A stretch of 64,000 nt of DNA from Streptomyces sp. NBC_00510 (GCA_036013505.1 CP107851.1:1488001-1552000), one strand, 5' to 3'; counted from the stretch's first letter, positions 15,643 to 24,799 are shown. Notes: generated by a model not told the origin, from the sequence alone. A program made the numbers and translations.

Positions 15643-16751
15643 AGGGAAAGGGCGACGGCTCAGCGCAGGCCGAACGCCCGGATCACGGTCTGGCTCACCG
15701 CTTCAAGCGGGACGCTATCGCGCTCGTCGATTCCTCGGGCAGGACGGTCACCGCGGTGGCCCGGGAACTCGGTATCAGCTCGGAGTCCCTGCGTGGCTGG
15801 TATTGCCGGGCGAAGGCGGACCGGGGCGAGGGCGGGTCCGGTGAGCTGACCAGCGCCGAGCGCGAGGAGCTCAAGCGGCTGCGCAAGGAGGTCCGCGAAC
15901 AGCAGCAGACGATCGAGATCCTGAAAAAGGCGACGACCTTCTTCGTGAAGGCGAACGACCGGTGAGCGAGCTGTACCGGTTGATCCACGCGGAGAAGGCC
16001 ACGTACCCGATCGTCCTGCTGTGCCGGGTGCTGAAGGTAGCCCGCTCCTCCTACTACGCCTGGTGCGAGGGCGAGGCCGCCCGTCGTGCCCGTCAGGCCG
16101 CCGACGACACGCTCGCGCACGAGATCACCGTCGTGCACATCGCCTCCCGACACACCTACGGTGTCCCACGCATCCACGCCGAACTGCGCCGCCTGGGCCG
16201 GCGGGTGAACCGCAAACGCGTCGCCCGCGTGATGCGTGAACGCGACATCCGCGGCGTCACCCGGCGCAGACGACATTCACTGACCCGGCCGGACGCCAAA
16301 GCGAAGCCGGCCCCGGACCTGATCGGCTGCGACTTCCATGCCGAGCGCCCCGGGACCAAGCTGGTCGGCGACATCACCTACCTGCCCACCACCGAGGGCT
16401 GGCTCTACCTCGCCTGCTGGCTGGACCTGGCCACCCGCGAGGTCGTCGGCTACGCCATGGCCGACCATCACCGCGCCGAGCTCGTCGTTGACGCTCTCGA
16501 CATGGCACACGGCCGGGGCACACTCGAGCCCGGCTGCGTGGTTCACAGCGGTCGCGGCAGCGAATACACCTCGACCCAGTTCCGCCACCGAATAGGGAAG
16601 TTGGGGCTGCGGCGGAGCTGCGGACGCACCGGATCATGCTTCGACAACGCCGCCGCGGAAAGCTTCTGGGCCCTACTCAAGGAAGAGATACGCACCCGCA
16701 CCTGGCCCGACCGGGCCACCGCCCGCGCCGAGGTCTTCTCCTTCATCGAGA
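15642..16751 (+). mobile_element. IS3-family element, degraded, cut at its 3' end
   Basis: The element carries overlapping orfA and orfB of the IS3 family. No clear terminal inverted repeat is seen on the left, orfA has no good start codon, and orfB is cut at about 16751 where IS1182-type sequence begins. It is a relic that cannot transpose on its own. Confidence 0.7.
15690..15965 (+). pseudogene. IS3 orfA (HTH) without a proper start
   Basis: The open frame reads HRFKRDAIALVDSSGRTVTA then VARELGISSESLRGW, an IS3 OrfA helix-turn-helix, followed by the leucine-zipper-like segment EREELKRLRKEVREQQQTIE. It ends with the usual overlap into orfB, where the frameshift product would form. The frame is open only from 15642, and the sole credible start, a GTG at 15756, falls inside the HTH. 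The 5' end therefore appears lost. Confidence 0.6.
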
Positions 16752-16786
16752 GACCCTGTTGCCCAATTCGGGTGATGGCGTCGTGA
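15962..16786 (+). pseudogene. IS3 orfB transposase, catalytic Asp lost and C-terminus replaced
   Basis: A 274-residue rve-type integrase core. The first Asp of the DDE triad is in LVGDITYLPTT and the Glu is in AAESFWALLKEE. The second Asp, normally in HSDRGSQY, is replaced by Gly (VHSGRGSEY; codon GGT at 16550-16552). The usual C-terminal tail (about 35 residues with the YN-RRRH pattern) is missing. After FSFIE the frame runs into foreign sequence, the left end of an IS1182-type element. Both changes predict an inactive enzyme. Confidence 0.8.
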
Positions 16787-17586
16787 TCAGTCGGCCGGAA
16801 GACGACGGCATAGCCGATCCTGCTGGTCAGGGACGCGCGAGGGGAGTCGTCCCGGGGGCGAGGTGAACGTTGTGTCGATGGCATCGGCTTCTGGTGGCGG
16901 TGTTCCGTCTGGGACAAGTCAGATTGCCCGAGCGGCGTTCCCGAAGGGGTGTCTCGCGATGCGGATCCGTGATCATCTCGGGACGGTGTTCTCGGACGAG
17001 GAGTTCCGTGAGGCGTTCGGGGACCGTGGCCGTCCGGGCATCTCGCCTGGACAGCTCGCTCTGGTGAGCGTCCTGCAGTACGCGGAGAACCTGACGGACC
17101 GACAGGCCGCGCACGCGGTGCGGGCCAGGATCGACGTGAAGTACCTGCTGGGGCTGGAACCCGCCGATACCGGTTTCGACTTCACGGTGCTGACCGGATT
17201 CCGGCATCGGCTGGTGGACCGTGGCCTCGAGGAACGCGTGCTGGATCTGCTACTGCAATGCCTCGCCGGTCAGGGGCTGGTGGGTGCCGGCGGACGGCAG
17301 CGCACCGACTCCACGCATGTCCTGACGGCGGTTCGTCGTCTGAACCGCCTGGAGTTCGTCGGGGAAACACTCCGGGCCTGTCTGGAAGCACTGGCCACGG
17401 CCGGTCCGCAGTGGTTGGCGGCCTGGATCGAGCCGTCATGGCAGGAGCGGTACGGTGCCCGGACCGACGCTTACCGACTCCCCTCCAGCAGGTCCGATCG
17501 TGACACGCTGGCCCAGCAGATCGCAGCCGACGGCTATCGGCTCCTTGAAGCCATGCACGCCGCCACGGCGCCGGCCTGGCTGCGTG
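16752..17586 (+). mobile_element. IS1182-family element, 3'-truncated, inserted in IS3
   Basis: The sequence changes from IS3 orfB to a short leader (gaccctgttgcccaattcgg) and then an IS1182-type transposase N-terminus. The right end is missing: at about 17586 the reading frame passes into an unrelated oxidoreductase tail. Only one end of the element survives, so target duplications cannot be checked. Confidence 0.62.
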
Positions 17587-17660
17587 ACCGGCTCGTCGAG
17601 GTCAAGCGGACGTACGACCCCGGGAACCTGTTCCACCTCAACCAGAACATCATGCCGTGA
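16863..17660 (+). pseudogene. IS1182 transposase N-terminal half fused to FAD-oxidoreductase tail
   Basis: Of 265 codons, about the first 240 match the N-terminal region of IS1182 transposases: ASASGGGVPSGTSQIARAAF, the DUF772-type LVSVLQYAENLTDRQAAHAV, and GAGGRQRTDSTHVLTAVRRL. The catalytic remainder is absent. The last 24 residues (VEVKRTYDPGNLFHLNQNI) are instead the end of a berberine-bridge (BBE) domain of FAD-linked oxidoreductases. A GTG at 16872 after GAGG is the more likely original start. The fused frame is a deletion product and is unlikely to be functional. Confidence 0.72.
17587..17660 (+). pseudogene. C-terminal scrap of an FAD-binding (BBE-domain) oxidoreductase
   Basis: KRTYDPGNLFHLNQNIMP is the near-invariant C-terminal signature of berberine-bridge-type FAD oxidoreductases. 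Nothing else of that gene remains in the window. It shows that a roughly 450-codon gene was removed by a deletion or an insertion that ended inside the IS1182 element. Confidence 0.65.
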
Positions 17661-17664
17661 CGGC

Positions 17665-17695
17665 GGCCGGGGCCGGGGTCACGCCGGCCCCGGCC
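17665..17695. terminator. Hairpin between convergent transposase remnant and aldo/keto reductase
   Basis: GGCCGGGGCCGG and CCGGCCCCGGCC form a perfect 12-bp stem with a 7-base loop, directly after the 17660 stop and before the end of the minus-strand gene at 17713. It probably works in both directions. Confidence 0.65.
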
Positions 17696-17712
17696 CCCGG
17701 CGCGGTGGCGGC

Positions 17713-18690
17713 TCAGGAGAAGCCCACGACGCCGTGCGGCCGGTAGGGGCTCTCCAGTTCCTTCAGCTCCTCCTCGGTGAGGCGCACGTCCAGCGCGGCG
17801 ACGGCGTCCCGCAGGTGCGCCTCCTTGCCGACGCCCACGATCGGCGCCGTGACCCCGGGCTTGCCCAGCAGCCACGCCAGGGCGATCTGGGCCCGCGACA
17901 GTCCGCGGCGTGCCGCGATGGTCGCGACGGCCTCGACGATCACGCGGTCCTCCTCGAGGTAGAGGGTGCCGCCGAACTCATCGGTCTCCTGCCGGGCGCT
18001 GACGGCGTCCCAGTCACGGGTCAGCCGCCCCCGGGCGAGCGGGCTCCAGGGTGTGACGCCGACGCCCTGGTCCGCGCAGAGCGGCAGCATCTCGCGCTCC
18101 TCCTCGCGGTGGAGGAGGTTGTAGTGGTTCTGCATGCTGACGAACTTCGTCCAGCCGTGGCGCTCCGCGGTGTACTGGGCCTTGGAGAACTGCCAGGCGT
18201 ACATGGAGGACGCGCCGATGTACCGCGCCTTGCCCGACTTCACCACGTCGTGCAGGGCCTCCATCGTCTCCTCGACGGGGGTGTGCGGGTCCCAGCGGTG
18301 GATGATGTAGAGGTCCACGTAGTCCGTCCCGAGGCGGCGCAGGCTCGCGTCGATCTCGGTGAGCACGGCCTTGCGCGACAGGCCCGCCCCGTTCGGGCCG
18401 GGGCGCATGCGGCCGTTCACCTTGGTGGCCAGCACGATCTCCTCGCGGGACGCGTACTCGGCGAGGGCCCGGCCGACGATCTCCTCGCTGGTGCCGTCGG
18501 AGTAGACGTTGGCGGTGTCGAAGAACGTGATGCCGGCCTCGACGGCGCCGCGTATCAGGGGGCGGGCGGCGTCCTCGTCCAGCGTCCACGGGTGGCTGCC
18601 GCGCTCGGGTGTGCCGTAGCTCATGCAGCCCAGGCAGATCCGGGAGACGTCCAGACCGGTGCTGCCGAGTTTCGTGTACTCCACGTCCAT
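17713..18690 (-). CDS. Aldo/keto reductase
   Basis: A 325-residue NADPH-dependent oxidoreductase. Tetrad residues are visible: Asp and Tyr in TFFDTANVYSDG, Lys in VLATKVNG, His in LYIIHRWDP. The cofactor-binding end is IALAWLLGKPGVTAPIVGVG. The opening MDVEYTKLGSTGLDVSRICL and the length fit the YajO/PhdYeaE-like group. The ATG at 18690 has GGAGG before it. A perfect 10-bp inverted repeat 20 bases upstream may control it. It is unlike the operon-encoded aldo/keto reductase at 6147, so it is not a recent copy. Confidence 0.9.
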   Translation of the reverse strand: MDVEYTKLGSTGLDVSRICLGCMSYGTPERGSHPWTLDEDAARPLIRGAVEAGITFFDTANVYSDGTSEEIVGRALAEYASREEIVLATKVNGRMRPGPNGAGLSRKAVLTEIDASLRRLGTDYVDLYIIHRWDPHTPVEETMEALHDVVKSGKARYIGASSMYAWQFSKAQYTAERHGWTKFVSMQNHYNLLHREEEREMLPLCADQGVGVTPWSPLARGRLTRDWDAVSARQETDEFGGTLYLEEDRVIVEAVATIAARRGLSRAQIALAWLLGKPGVTAPIVGVGKEAHLRDAVAALDVRLTEEELKELESPYRPHGVVGFS

Positions 18691-19079
18691 GCCTCCGCAG
18701 GGTGGTGTGGTGCCTTCGGTTGCCGAAGGCACTCCCGAGTATGCAAGCCGGTGGATCTTCGCGTCGACGGCCCCGGCATCACGCGCGGTGGGAACCGTCC
18801 ACAATGTCTGAGAGTGGCGGAAAGACCCCCTGTGCACCACTGCGGGACTTCCGTCCCGTGAGCGACGTGGGCGATGTCACATGACCCGATTTGCGCCGTT
18901 CATCGTGGCCATGACCTGCGGCTTTTCGGAATCGCTTGCTCCGCTTCCGGTGACTGTGCAGGTCAGGCCCTTGCGCCCGCGGGAATGCTCCCGCAGAGTC
19001 CTGACGTATCCGGCCCCGGCCGCGCAGCGCGGCAGCCGGCATTCCGGGCGGGGGCTAGCTGAAAGGGTCCTCGTCTCAC
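18691..19079. other. Divergent intergenic region with a 10-bp palindromic hairpin
   Basis: At 18710-18732, GTGCCTTCGG and CCGAAGGCAC flank a TTG loop, 20 bases before the aldo/keto reductase start. The position suits an operator or a 5' leader hairpin. The remaining about 350 bases hold the promoter region of the Pro/Thr-rich protein gene. No gene could be supported there. Confidence 0.45.
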
Positions 19080-19862
19080 ATGCGCAACCAGGCCAAGCAC
19101 CGCCGCGGGCGTTCCCTGCGGCTCAAGCTGTCCGCCGCGGCTGTCGCCTCCGCCGCGGCTTTCGGCGGCACCGCGTGGGCACTCCAGCAGTCCGGTTCGG
19201 ACGGCACCGGGGCGGACCGCTCGTCCGGCTCGTCCAAGGTCCACGTCACATCGATCCTGCCGAGCGCGTCCGAGCGGCCGGAGCACGGCCTGGTCGACGC
19301 CGACACCGGCCGGCGTGACGCGGCACCGGAGGCGAAGGGCGCCGGCACGACGCCGTCGAAGGGATCGGCCCCGGCCAAGGCGAAGGTGAAGGCCAAGAAG
19401 CCCAAGCCGAAGCCGGTGAAGACCACGCCGAAGCCCGCCCACACCACGCCGGCCCAGCCGAAGCCCCCCGCGAGCACGCCGACCCCGAAGCCCAGCCACA
19501 CCGCCACCCCGCCGGCGACGCCCACCCCGCCGCCGACCACCCCGCCGCCGACGACGCCGCCCCCGACGCAGACGCCGGACCCCACGCCGCCGGCGTCCAC
19601 CCCGTCCCCGACCGCGGCACCCACGACGGACACCCCGTACGCCTCCGCGTCCCCGGCCGCCGAAACGGCCGAGCCCCCGGCGGCGGCCGCCCCCCGCACC
19701 GCCCCGCAGCGCGCGGACGCCGCACCGCTGCCCCCCTTCGCCACGGTTCCGCACCCGCACGCCCACGGCCGCGGTCACACCCACGGCCCCTGGCTCCCGT
19801 TCCCGGCGACCGCCCCCGGTCACGCCGCCGGCGCCCCGGGCGGCACCGGCCCGCTCGGCTGA
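19080..19862 (+). CDS. Secreted or anchored Pro/Thr/Ala-rich protein
   Basis: A 260-residue protein of low complexity. A basic start (MRNQAKHRRGRSLRLKL) and an Ala-rich hydrophobic stretch to about residue 35 form a signal peptide or anchor. Residues about 95-200 are repeated PTP, PKP and PPTTP units, a flexible cell-wall-spanning type of region. The C-terminus is rich in His, Gly and Pro (HPHAHGRGHTHG). No enzymatic domain is visible. GAAAGG lies 17 bases before the ATG. A surface role is inferred. Low-complexity coding makes the opposite strand look open too, but the signal peptide supports this strand. Confidence 0.65.
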   Translation: MRNQAKHRRGRSLRLKLSAAAVASAAAFGGTAWALQQSGSDGTGADRSSGSSKVHVTSILPSASERPEHGLVDADTGRRDAAPEAKGAGTTPSKGSAPAKAKVKAKKPKPKPVKTTPKPAHTTPAQPKPPASTPTPKPSHTATPPATPTPPPTTPPPTTPPPTQTPDPTPPASTPSPTAAPTTDTPYASASPAAETAEPPAAAAPRTAPQRADAAPLPPFATVPHPHAHGRGHTHGPWLPFPATAPGHAAGAPGGTGPLG

Positions 19863-19928
19863 GCCTCCCCCGGAGCCCGCCCGGGGACCCGTACCGTGGG
19901 CGTCCTACGGAAGCGAGGGCACCGGGGA

Positions 19929-20738
19929 ATGGGTGACAAGAAGCGCCAGGACCGCCTGCCGCGCGGCATGTACGAGCGGGAACTGCTGCGGCTGCAGGTC
20001 GAGTTGGTCAAGCTGCAGGAGTGGGTCCGGGCCGGCGGGCACAGGCTCGTCATCGTCTTCGAGGGACGCGACGCGGCCGGCAAGGGCAGCACGATCAAGC
20101 GGGTGACGGAGCATCTCAACCCCCGCATCGCGCGCATCGCGGCGCTCCCCGCGCCGACCGAACGCGAGCGCACGCAGTGGTACTTCCAGCGCTACGTCGA
20201 CCATCTGCCGGCCGGCGGGGAGATCGTGCTGTTCGACCGGAGCTGGTACAACCGCGCCGGTGTGGAGCACGTGATGGGCTTCTGCACCCCCGAGGAGCAC
20301 GTGCGCTTCCTGCACCAGTGCCCGATCTTCGAACGGCTGCTGATCGAGGACGGCATCATCCTGCGCAAGTACTGGTTCTCGGTCAGCGACGCCGTGCAGG
20401 AGCAGCGTTTCCGGACCCGCCTGGAGGACCCGACCCGGCGCTGGAAGCTGTCGGGGATGGACCTGGAGTCCATCACCCGCTGGGAGGCGTACTCCCGCGC
20501 CAAGGACGAGATGTTCGTGCACACCGACATCCCCGAGGCCCCCTGGTACGTCGTGGGCAGCGACGACAAGCGCGCGGCCCGCATCAACATGATCGCCCAC
20601 CTGCTCGCCGGCATCCCGTACGAGGAGGTCCCCCTCCCCGCCATCGAACTCCCGCCCCGTCCTGAGTCGACCGGCTACCAGCGCCCGCCCCGCGACCTGC
20701 AGACCTACGTCCCGGACCACGCGGCGACCTTGGGGTAG
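19929..20738 (+). CDS. ppk2: Polyphosphate kinase 2 (PPK2) family protein
   Basis: A 269-residue cytoplasmic phosphotransferase using inorganic polyphosphate and nucleoside diphosphates. The Walker A motif is FEGRDAAGKGSTIKR near residue 45 and Walker B is LFDRSWYNRAGVE near 105. The lid region follows with QRYVDHLP before it and the DPTRRWKLSGMD and KDEMFVHTDI segments after it. The length matches single-domain class I PPK2. The start at 19929 gives the usual short N-terminus. There is no close operon partner. Confidence 0.9.
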   Translation: MGDKKRQDRLPRGMYERELLRLQVELVKLQEWVRAGGHRLVIVFEGRDAAGKGSTIKRVTEHLNPRIARIAALPAPTERERTQWYFQRYVDHLPAGGEIVLFDRSWYNRAGVEHVMGFCTPEEHVRFLHQCPIFERLLIEDGIILRKYWFSVSDAVQEQRFRTRLEDPTRRWKLSGMDLESITRWEAYSRAKDEMFVHTDIPEAPWYVVGSDDKRAARINMIAHLLAGIPYEEVPLPAIELPPRPESTGYQRPPRDLQTYVPDHAATLG

Positions 20739-20830
20739 TGACGCCACGCGGGCCTCTCGTGCCGACGCCCCGGGAAATCCGTCGGGAAATCGTGCCCGGC
20801 GTGCCCGGGAAAGGGGCCGGGGCGGGCGCC

Positions 20831-20870
20831 GGAGGGGGTGCGGGCGGACGCGCGGAGGGGGTGCGGGCGG
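20831..20870. repeat. G-rich direct repeat
   Basis: Two copies of GGAGGGGGTGCGGGCGG start at 20831 and 20854. The surrounding 20810-20910 is strongly G-biased on the plus strand, with several runs of three or more G, so it could form a G-quadruplex upstream of the methyltransferase promoter. The function is unknown. Confidence 0.5.
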
Positions 20871-20991
20871 GGCGGGCGGGGGGTGGTGCCGGGGTGGGGG
20901 AGGCGGGCGTACGTCGGGTTGGGGTACCCGGGCTGAGCTGGGCTTTCGGGGCTGCGGGCCCTAGCGTCTCCCCATCGGGAAAGGGGATCTG

Positions 20992-21744
20992 ATGGACCGT
21001 GGTATCCGTGACGTCGACGACGTGCTGAGGCTCCTGGACGACCTGTTCGCGGCGGGGGCCGACCGCTGGACGCAAGGGGCGGCCGACTGGTGGGACGCGT
21101 TCTACGCGGACCGGTCCCGGCCGGTGCCGTTCTTCGTGGACAAGCCGGACGAGAACCTCGTGGAGTGGCTCGACCGGGGCCTGATCGCGCCGGGTGGCCG
21201 GGTCCTCGACCTCGGGTGCGGTCCGGGGCGCAACGCGCGGTACCTGGCCGCACGGGGGTTCACGGTGGACGCGGTCGACCTCTCCCCCGCCGCGATCGCC
21301 TGGGCGCAGGAGCGGGCCCGCGAGGCCGGGGCGGCCGTGCGCTTCCACCGCGGTGACGCCTTCGCCCTGGCCGGGACGGTTCTGCGCGGCCCGTACGACC
21401 TGGTCCACGACTCGGGTTGCTTCCACCATTTGCCGCCGCACCGGCGCATCAGCTACCTCGCGCTGCTGGACGGGGTCCTGGCACCCGGCGGGCATCTGGC
21501 GCTCACGTGCTTCGCCGCCGGCGGCATGGGGTCCGAGCTCGACGACGCGGACTTCTACCGCGAGTCCCGGCTGCACGGCGGCCTGGCCTACACCCCGGAG
21601 GCGCTGCGCCGGATCTTCTCCGGACTGACGGAGGTGGAATTGCGCCGCATGCGCGGCGAGCCGGCGGAGTCCGCGTGCTTCGGTGAGGACTTCCTCTGGG
21701 CGGCGCTGTTCCGCCGCCCCGCAGGGGTCGTGCCCGGCGGCTGA
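20992..21744 (+). CDS. Class I SAM-dependent methyltransferase
   Basis: A 250-residue Rossmann-fold methyltransferase. Motif I is VLDLGCGPGRNARYLAARGF near residue 68, motif II's acidic residue is in VDAVDLSP, and the post-I region contains FHRGDAF. The segment DLVHDSGCFHHLPPHRR resembles the thiopurine/tellurite-type (TehB-like) group. The N-terminus has a WTQGAADWWDAFYADRSRPV segment typical of that group. AAAGGGGAT before the ATG serves as ribosome-binding site. The substrate is unknown. Confidence 0.85.
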   Translation: MDRGIRDVDDVLRLLDDLFAAGADRWTQGAADWWDAFYADRSRPVPFFVDKPDENLVEWLDRGLIAPGGRVLDLGCGPGRNARYLAARGFTVDAVDLSPAAIAWAQERAREAGAAVRFHRGDAFALAGTVLRGPYDLVHDSGCFHHLPPHRRISYLALLDGVLAPGGHLALTCFAAGGMGSELDDADFYRESRLHGGLAYTPEALRRIFSGLTEVELRRMRGEPAESACFGEDFLWAALFRRPAGVVPGG

Positions 21745-21813
21745 CCCTCCCGGGTGATGGCGTACGCGGGCGGGAGCGGGCACTCTGTGCGCATGCCGGA
21801 GGGGAGGATCCAC

Positions 21814-22746
21814 ATGGACGGTGCCCGGCTCGCCGCCTCACGCCCCGCGCGGGCGCTCGCCGCCGCGCTCGTGTCCCTCGCCCTGCTGTCCGCCTGCGGC
21901 GGCTCCGGCCGGGAGGCTTCCGGGGCTCCCTCCCGGACCGCCGCATCCGGCGAACCCGGCACTCCGCCGGCCACGCCGGGCGGCAGTTCGCCGGACCCGA
22001 CCGCGTCGGCGTCCACGTCCACGTCCACCACGGCGACGCCCCGCCGGGTCCACGCGGCCGTCTACTTCCTGCACGAGGGCAAGCTGTCGGCCGCGCCGCG
22101 CACGGTCACCGGCCCGGCGACCGCCGCCGCGGCCCTGCGGGCCCTGCTCGCCGGCCCGAACGGCTTCGAGCGCGGTCACGGCCGGGCGACGGCGATCCCG
22201 TCGGGGACGGCGCTGCGGTCGCTGGCCGTACGCGACCGCGTCGCCACCGTCGACCTCTCGGGCCGCTACGACGACGCCGCCCCCGGCACACCCGTGGAAG
22301 CACGGCTCGCCCAGGTGGTGTTCACCGCGACGGCGTTCCCCGGCGTCGAAAACGTGCGCTTCCGCGTGGACGGCGGACCGCCGGCCGGACTCGGCACGGT
22401 GGCCACCGGCCCGCCCGTCGGCCGCGCCGACTTCGAGGAGCTCTCCCCCGCCGTCCTCGTGGAGTCACCGCTCCTCGGCGACACCGTCACCGCCCCGCTG
22501 CGCGTCCACGGCACGGCCGACACCTTCGAGGCGGAGTTCCGGCTGCGGATCGCCGACGGCTCCGGCCGCACGGTCGCCGACGTACGGGTGGCGGCCACCT
22601 CGGGCAGCGGCACCCGGGGCACCTTCGACGTGACCGTGCCCTACCGCGCGGCCGGTGGGCCGGGCACCCTCACGGCGTACGTGCTGTCCGCCGAGGACGG
22701 CCGCCGGATCGTCCTCGACACGGTGCCGCTCACCCTCGCGGGGTGA
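21814..22746 (+). CDS. Lipoprotein with GerMN and Gmad2 domains
   Basis: A 310-residue lipoprotein. The signal peptide ends in the lipobox LLSAC near residue 28, followed by a Ser/Thr/Pro linker. Residues about 85-190 form a GerMN domain (TAAAALRALLAGPNGFERGH, then ATVDLSGRYDD). Residues about 215-305 form a Gmad2 immunoglobulin-like domain (VLVESPLLGDTVTAPLRVHG). Both were named from spore-germination proteins but are widespread at actinobacterial cell surfaces. The ATG at 21814 follows GGAGGGGAGG and is preferred to upstream ATGs because it starts the signal peptide. Confidence 0.85.
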   Translation: MDGARLAASRPARALAAALVSLALLSACGGSGREASGAPSRTAASGEPGTPPATPGGSSPDPTASASTSTSTTATPRRVHAAVYFLHEGKLSAAPRTVTGPATAAAALRALLAGPNGFERGHGRATAIPSGTALRSLAVRDRVATVDLSGRYDDAAPGTPVEARLAQVVFTATAFPGVENVRFRVDGGPPAGLGTVATGPPVGRADFEELSPAVLVESPLLGDTVTAPLRVHGTADTFEAEFRLRIADGSGRTVADVRVAATSGSGTRGTFDVTVPYRAAGGPGTLTAYVLSAEDGRRIVLDTVPLTLAG

Positions 22747-22830
22747 GCGGGTCCCGGCCGGACCGTGCGCACGCCGCCGCACCGGCCGAGACTGGAACCA
22801 GGGGACGCGTCCCGGGTTCAGGAGGCCGCC

Positions 22831-23478
22831 ATGAACGCCGTCCGGCAGCCGATGACGGTGGGCGACGTGATGACGTGCAGGGTCGTCGCGGTCACCCGCC
22901 ACGCGTCGTTCAAGGAGATCGTGCGGGCCCTGGAGCAGTGGCACGTCAGCGCGGTACCGGTGGTGGAGGACGGGACGCGCGTGGTGGGCGTCGTCTCCGA
23001 GGCCGACCTGCTGCGCAAGGAGGAGCACCGCGTGGACGAGCCGCCCCCGGTGGGCGGGTCCGGTGGGTCCGGCAAGGCGGCCGCGCTCACCGCCGAGCAG
23101 TTGATGACCGCGCCCGCGGTCACCGTGCGCGGCGACGCCTCGCTCGCCCAGGCGGCCCGCGCCATGGCGCGGCACCAGGTCAAGCGGCTGCCGGTCGTCG
23201 ACGCCCGGGGCATGCTCAAGGGCGTGGTCAGCCGGGGCGACCTGCTGAAGGTCTTCCTGCGGTCCGACGAGGACATCGCCCGCGACGTCCGGGAGAACGT
23301 GGTCGCGCGGCTGTTCCCCGGCGCGTGGCGGTCCGTCGAGGTCGACGTCGAGGAAGGGGTCGTCACCCTGAGCGGGCTGCTCGGGGACCGCTCCCTGGTG
23401 CCGGTGGCGGACCGCCTGGTGCGGTCCGTCGAGGGCGTCGTCGACGTGCGCTTCGATCTGACGCCGAACCGGGTGTGA
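22831..23478 (+). CDS. CBS-pair protein with C-terminal BON domain
   Basis: A 215-residue protein. Two CBS domains cover residues about 8-62 (TVGDVMTCRVVAVTRHASFK, VVGVVSEADLL) and 92-145 (LMTAPAVTVRGDASLAQAAR, GVVSRGDLLKVF). A BON domain lies at about 150-212 with VEVDVEEGVVTLSGLLGDRS. CBS pairs sense adenine nucleotides, and BON domains are linked to membranes or lipids. GGAGG precedes the ATG. With the next genes (zinc alcohol dehydrogenase, permease, Usp) it resembles the redox/dormancy gene groups of Streptomyces, which is an inference from content. Confidence 0.9.
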   Translation: MNAVRQPMTVGDVMTCRVVAVTRHASFKEIVRALEQWHVSAVPVVEDGTRVVGVVSEADLLRKEEHRVDEPPPVGGSGGSGKAAALTAEQLMTAPAVTVRGDASLAQAARAMARHQVKRLPVVDARGMLKGVVSRGDLLKVFLRSDEDIARDVRENVVARLFPGAWRSVEVDVEEGVVTLSGLLGDRSLVPVADRLVRSVEGVVDVRFDLTPNRV

Positions 23479-23566
23479 CGGGCGGTCCCGGCGCCGGATG
23501 CGAGGGCCGCCCGCCGCGCCCACGCTGGGAGGGGGGACACACCTCAGCCCGAAGGAGCGGAACGCC

Positions 23567-24634
23567 ATGAAGGCATGGGTCTTCCAGGGTCCGGGACGGG
23601 CCTCCTGGCAGGAGGTGGCCGACCCGGTCCTCCAGGACGCGAGGGACGCCATCGTCCGCGTCGACACCGCCGCGATCTGCGGCACGGACCTGCACATCCT
23701 CAAGGGCGACGTGCCGGACGTCGCTCCCGGTACGGTGCTCGGCCACGAGGCCGTGGGCGAGGTCGTCGAGACCGGCGCGGAGGTGGACGCCCTCCAGCCC
23801 GGCGACCGGGTGCTGGTCAGTTGCGTCTCCGGGTGCGGACGCTGCCGGTTCTGCCGTGAGCAGGCCTACGGGCAGTGCCTGGACGGTGGCGGCTGGGTGC
23901 TCGGGCACCTGATCGACGGCACGCAGGCGGAGTACGTGCGCGTACCGTACGCCGACACCTCCCTGCACGCGCTGCCGCACAACGTGGGCGGGCACGACGC
24001 CGTCCTGCTCTCCGACATCTTCCCCACCGCCTACGAGGTGGGCGTGCTCAACGGCGGGGTCCGGCCCGGGGACACGGTCGTCGTGGTCGGCTGCGGTCCG
24101 ATCGGCCTGGCCGCCGTCGCGACAGCCCAGCTGTGCTCCCCGCACACGGTGATCGCCGTCGACCTGGCCGCGGCCCGCCTGCAGGCGGCGAAGAACCTGG
24201 GCGCGGACGCCGTGGTCACGGCGGGCGAGCAGCCCGAGCAGCTGGTCGACGACCTCACCGGAGGGCTCGGCGCGGACGTGGTGATCGAGGCCGTGGGGCT
24301 GCCGGAGACCTTCGAGATGTGCACGCGGATGGTCCGGCCCGGCGGCCGGGTGGCGAACACGGGGGTGCACGGCGGACCGGTCACGCTCCACCTGGAGCGG
24401 CTGTGGAACCGCAACGTCACCATCACCACGGGCCTGGTCGACACGTACTCCACGCCCACCCTGCTGCGCCTGCTGGAGGCACGGAAGCTGCCCACCGGCG
24501 CGTTCGTCACGCACACCTTCGAACTGCACGAGACGGCGGAGGCCTACGACGTCTTCGCGTCGGCGGCCGACACCGGAGCGCTCAAGGTCGTCCTGGGCGG
24601 ACCTCACCATGACGTCCTCGTGCCCATGTTCTGA
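23567..24634 (+). CDS. Zinc-dependent alcohol dehydrogenase
   Basis: A 355-residue medium-chain dehydrogenase. Catalytic zinc ligands are the Cys of AAICGTDLH and the His/Glu of LGHEAVGE. Four structural-zinc Cys lie in SGCGRCRFCREQAYGQC. The NAD fold is VVVVGCGPIGLAAVATAQ near residue 170. The end of the domain has the HTFELHETAEAYDVF helix of the family. The ATG is preceded by AAGGAG. It lies 88 bases after the CBS gene, possibly in the same transcript. The substrate is probably a small alcohol or aldehyde. Confidence 0.92.
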   Translation: MKAWVFQGPGRASWQEVADPVLQDARDAIVRVDTAAICGTDLHILKGDVPDVAPGTVLGHEAVGEVVETGAEVDALQPGDRVLVSCVSGCGRCRFCREQAYGQCLDGGGWVLGHLIDGTQAEYVRVPYADTSLHALPHNVGGHDAVLLSDIFPTAYEVGVLNGGVRPGDTVVVVGCGPIGLAAVATAQLCSPHTVIAVDLAAARLQAAKNLGADAVVTAGEQPEQLVDDLTGGLGADVVIEAVGLPETFEMCTRMVRPGGRVANTGVHGGPVTLHLERLWNRNVTITTGLVDTYSTPTLLRLLEARKLPTGAFVTHTFELHETAEAYDVFASAADTGALKVVLGGPHHDVLVPMF

Positions 24635-24799
24635 CCGGGCCGGCGGGCGTAAAGGGCGCGTCAGGGACGTAACCCCCACTCTTGACGGAATCTTAACGGC
24701 GCGAAGCGGCGGTACGGGAAATCGGGTGCCGACCGATGCGTACGCTGACCAGGCCATCTCGTGGTGGCGGGAACCAGTGGCAGCACGTCAGGAGCATCG

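Noticed and set aside
18881..19318. Plus-strand frame overlapping the Pro/Thr-rich gene start
   Set aside because: Its second half is a shifted reading of that gene. The frame at 19080 has a proper signal peptide and ribosome-binding sequence.
24650..24799. Possible riboswitch before the APC/KUP-like permease
   Set aside because: No c-di-AMP (ydaO-type) or other known aptamer consensus could be recognised; only promoter-like AT-richer sequence is visible.
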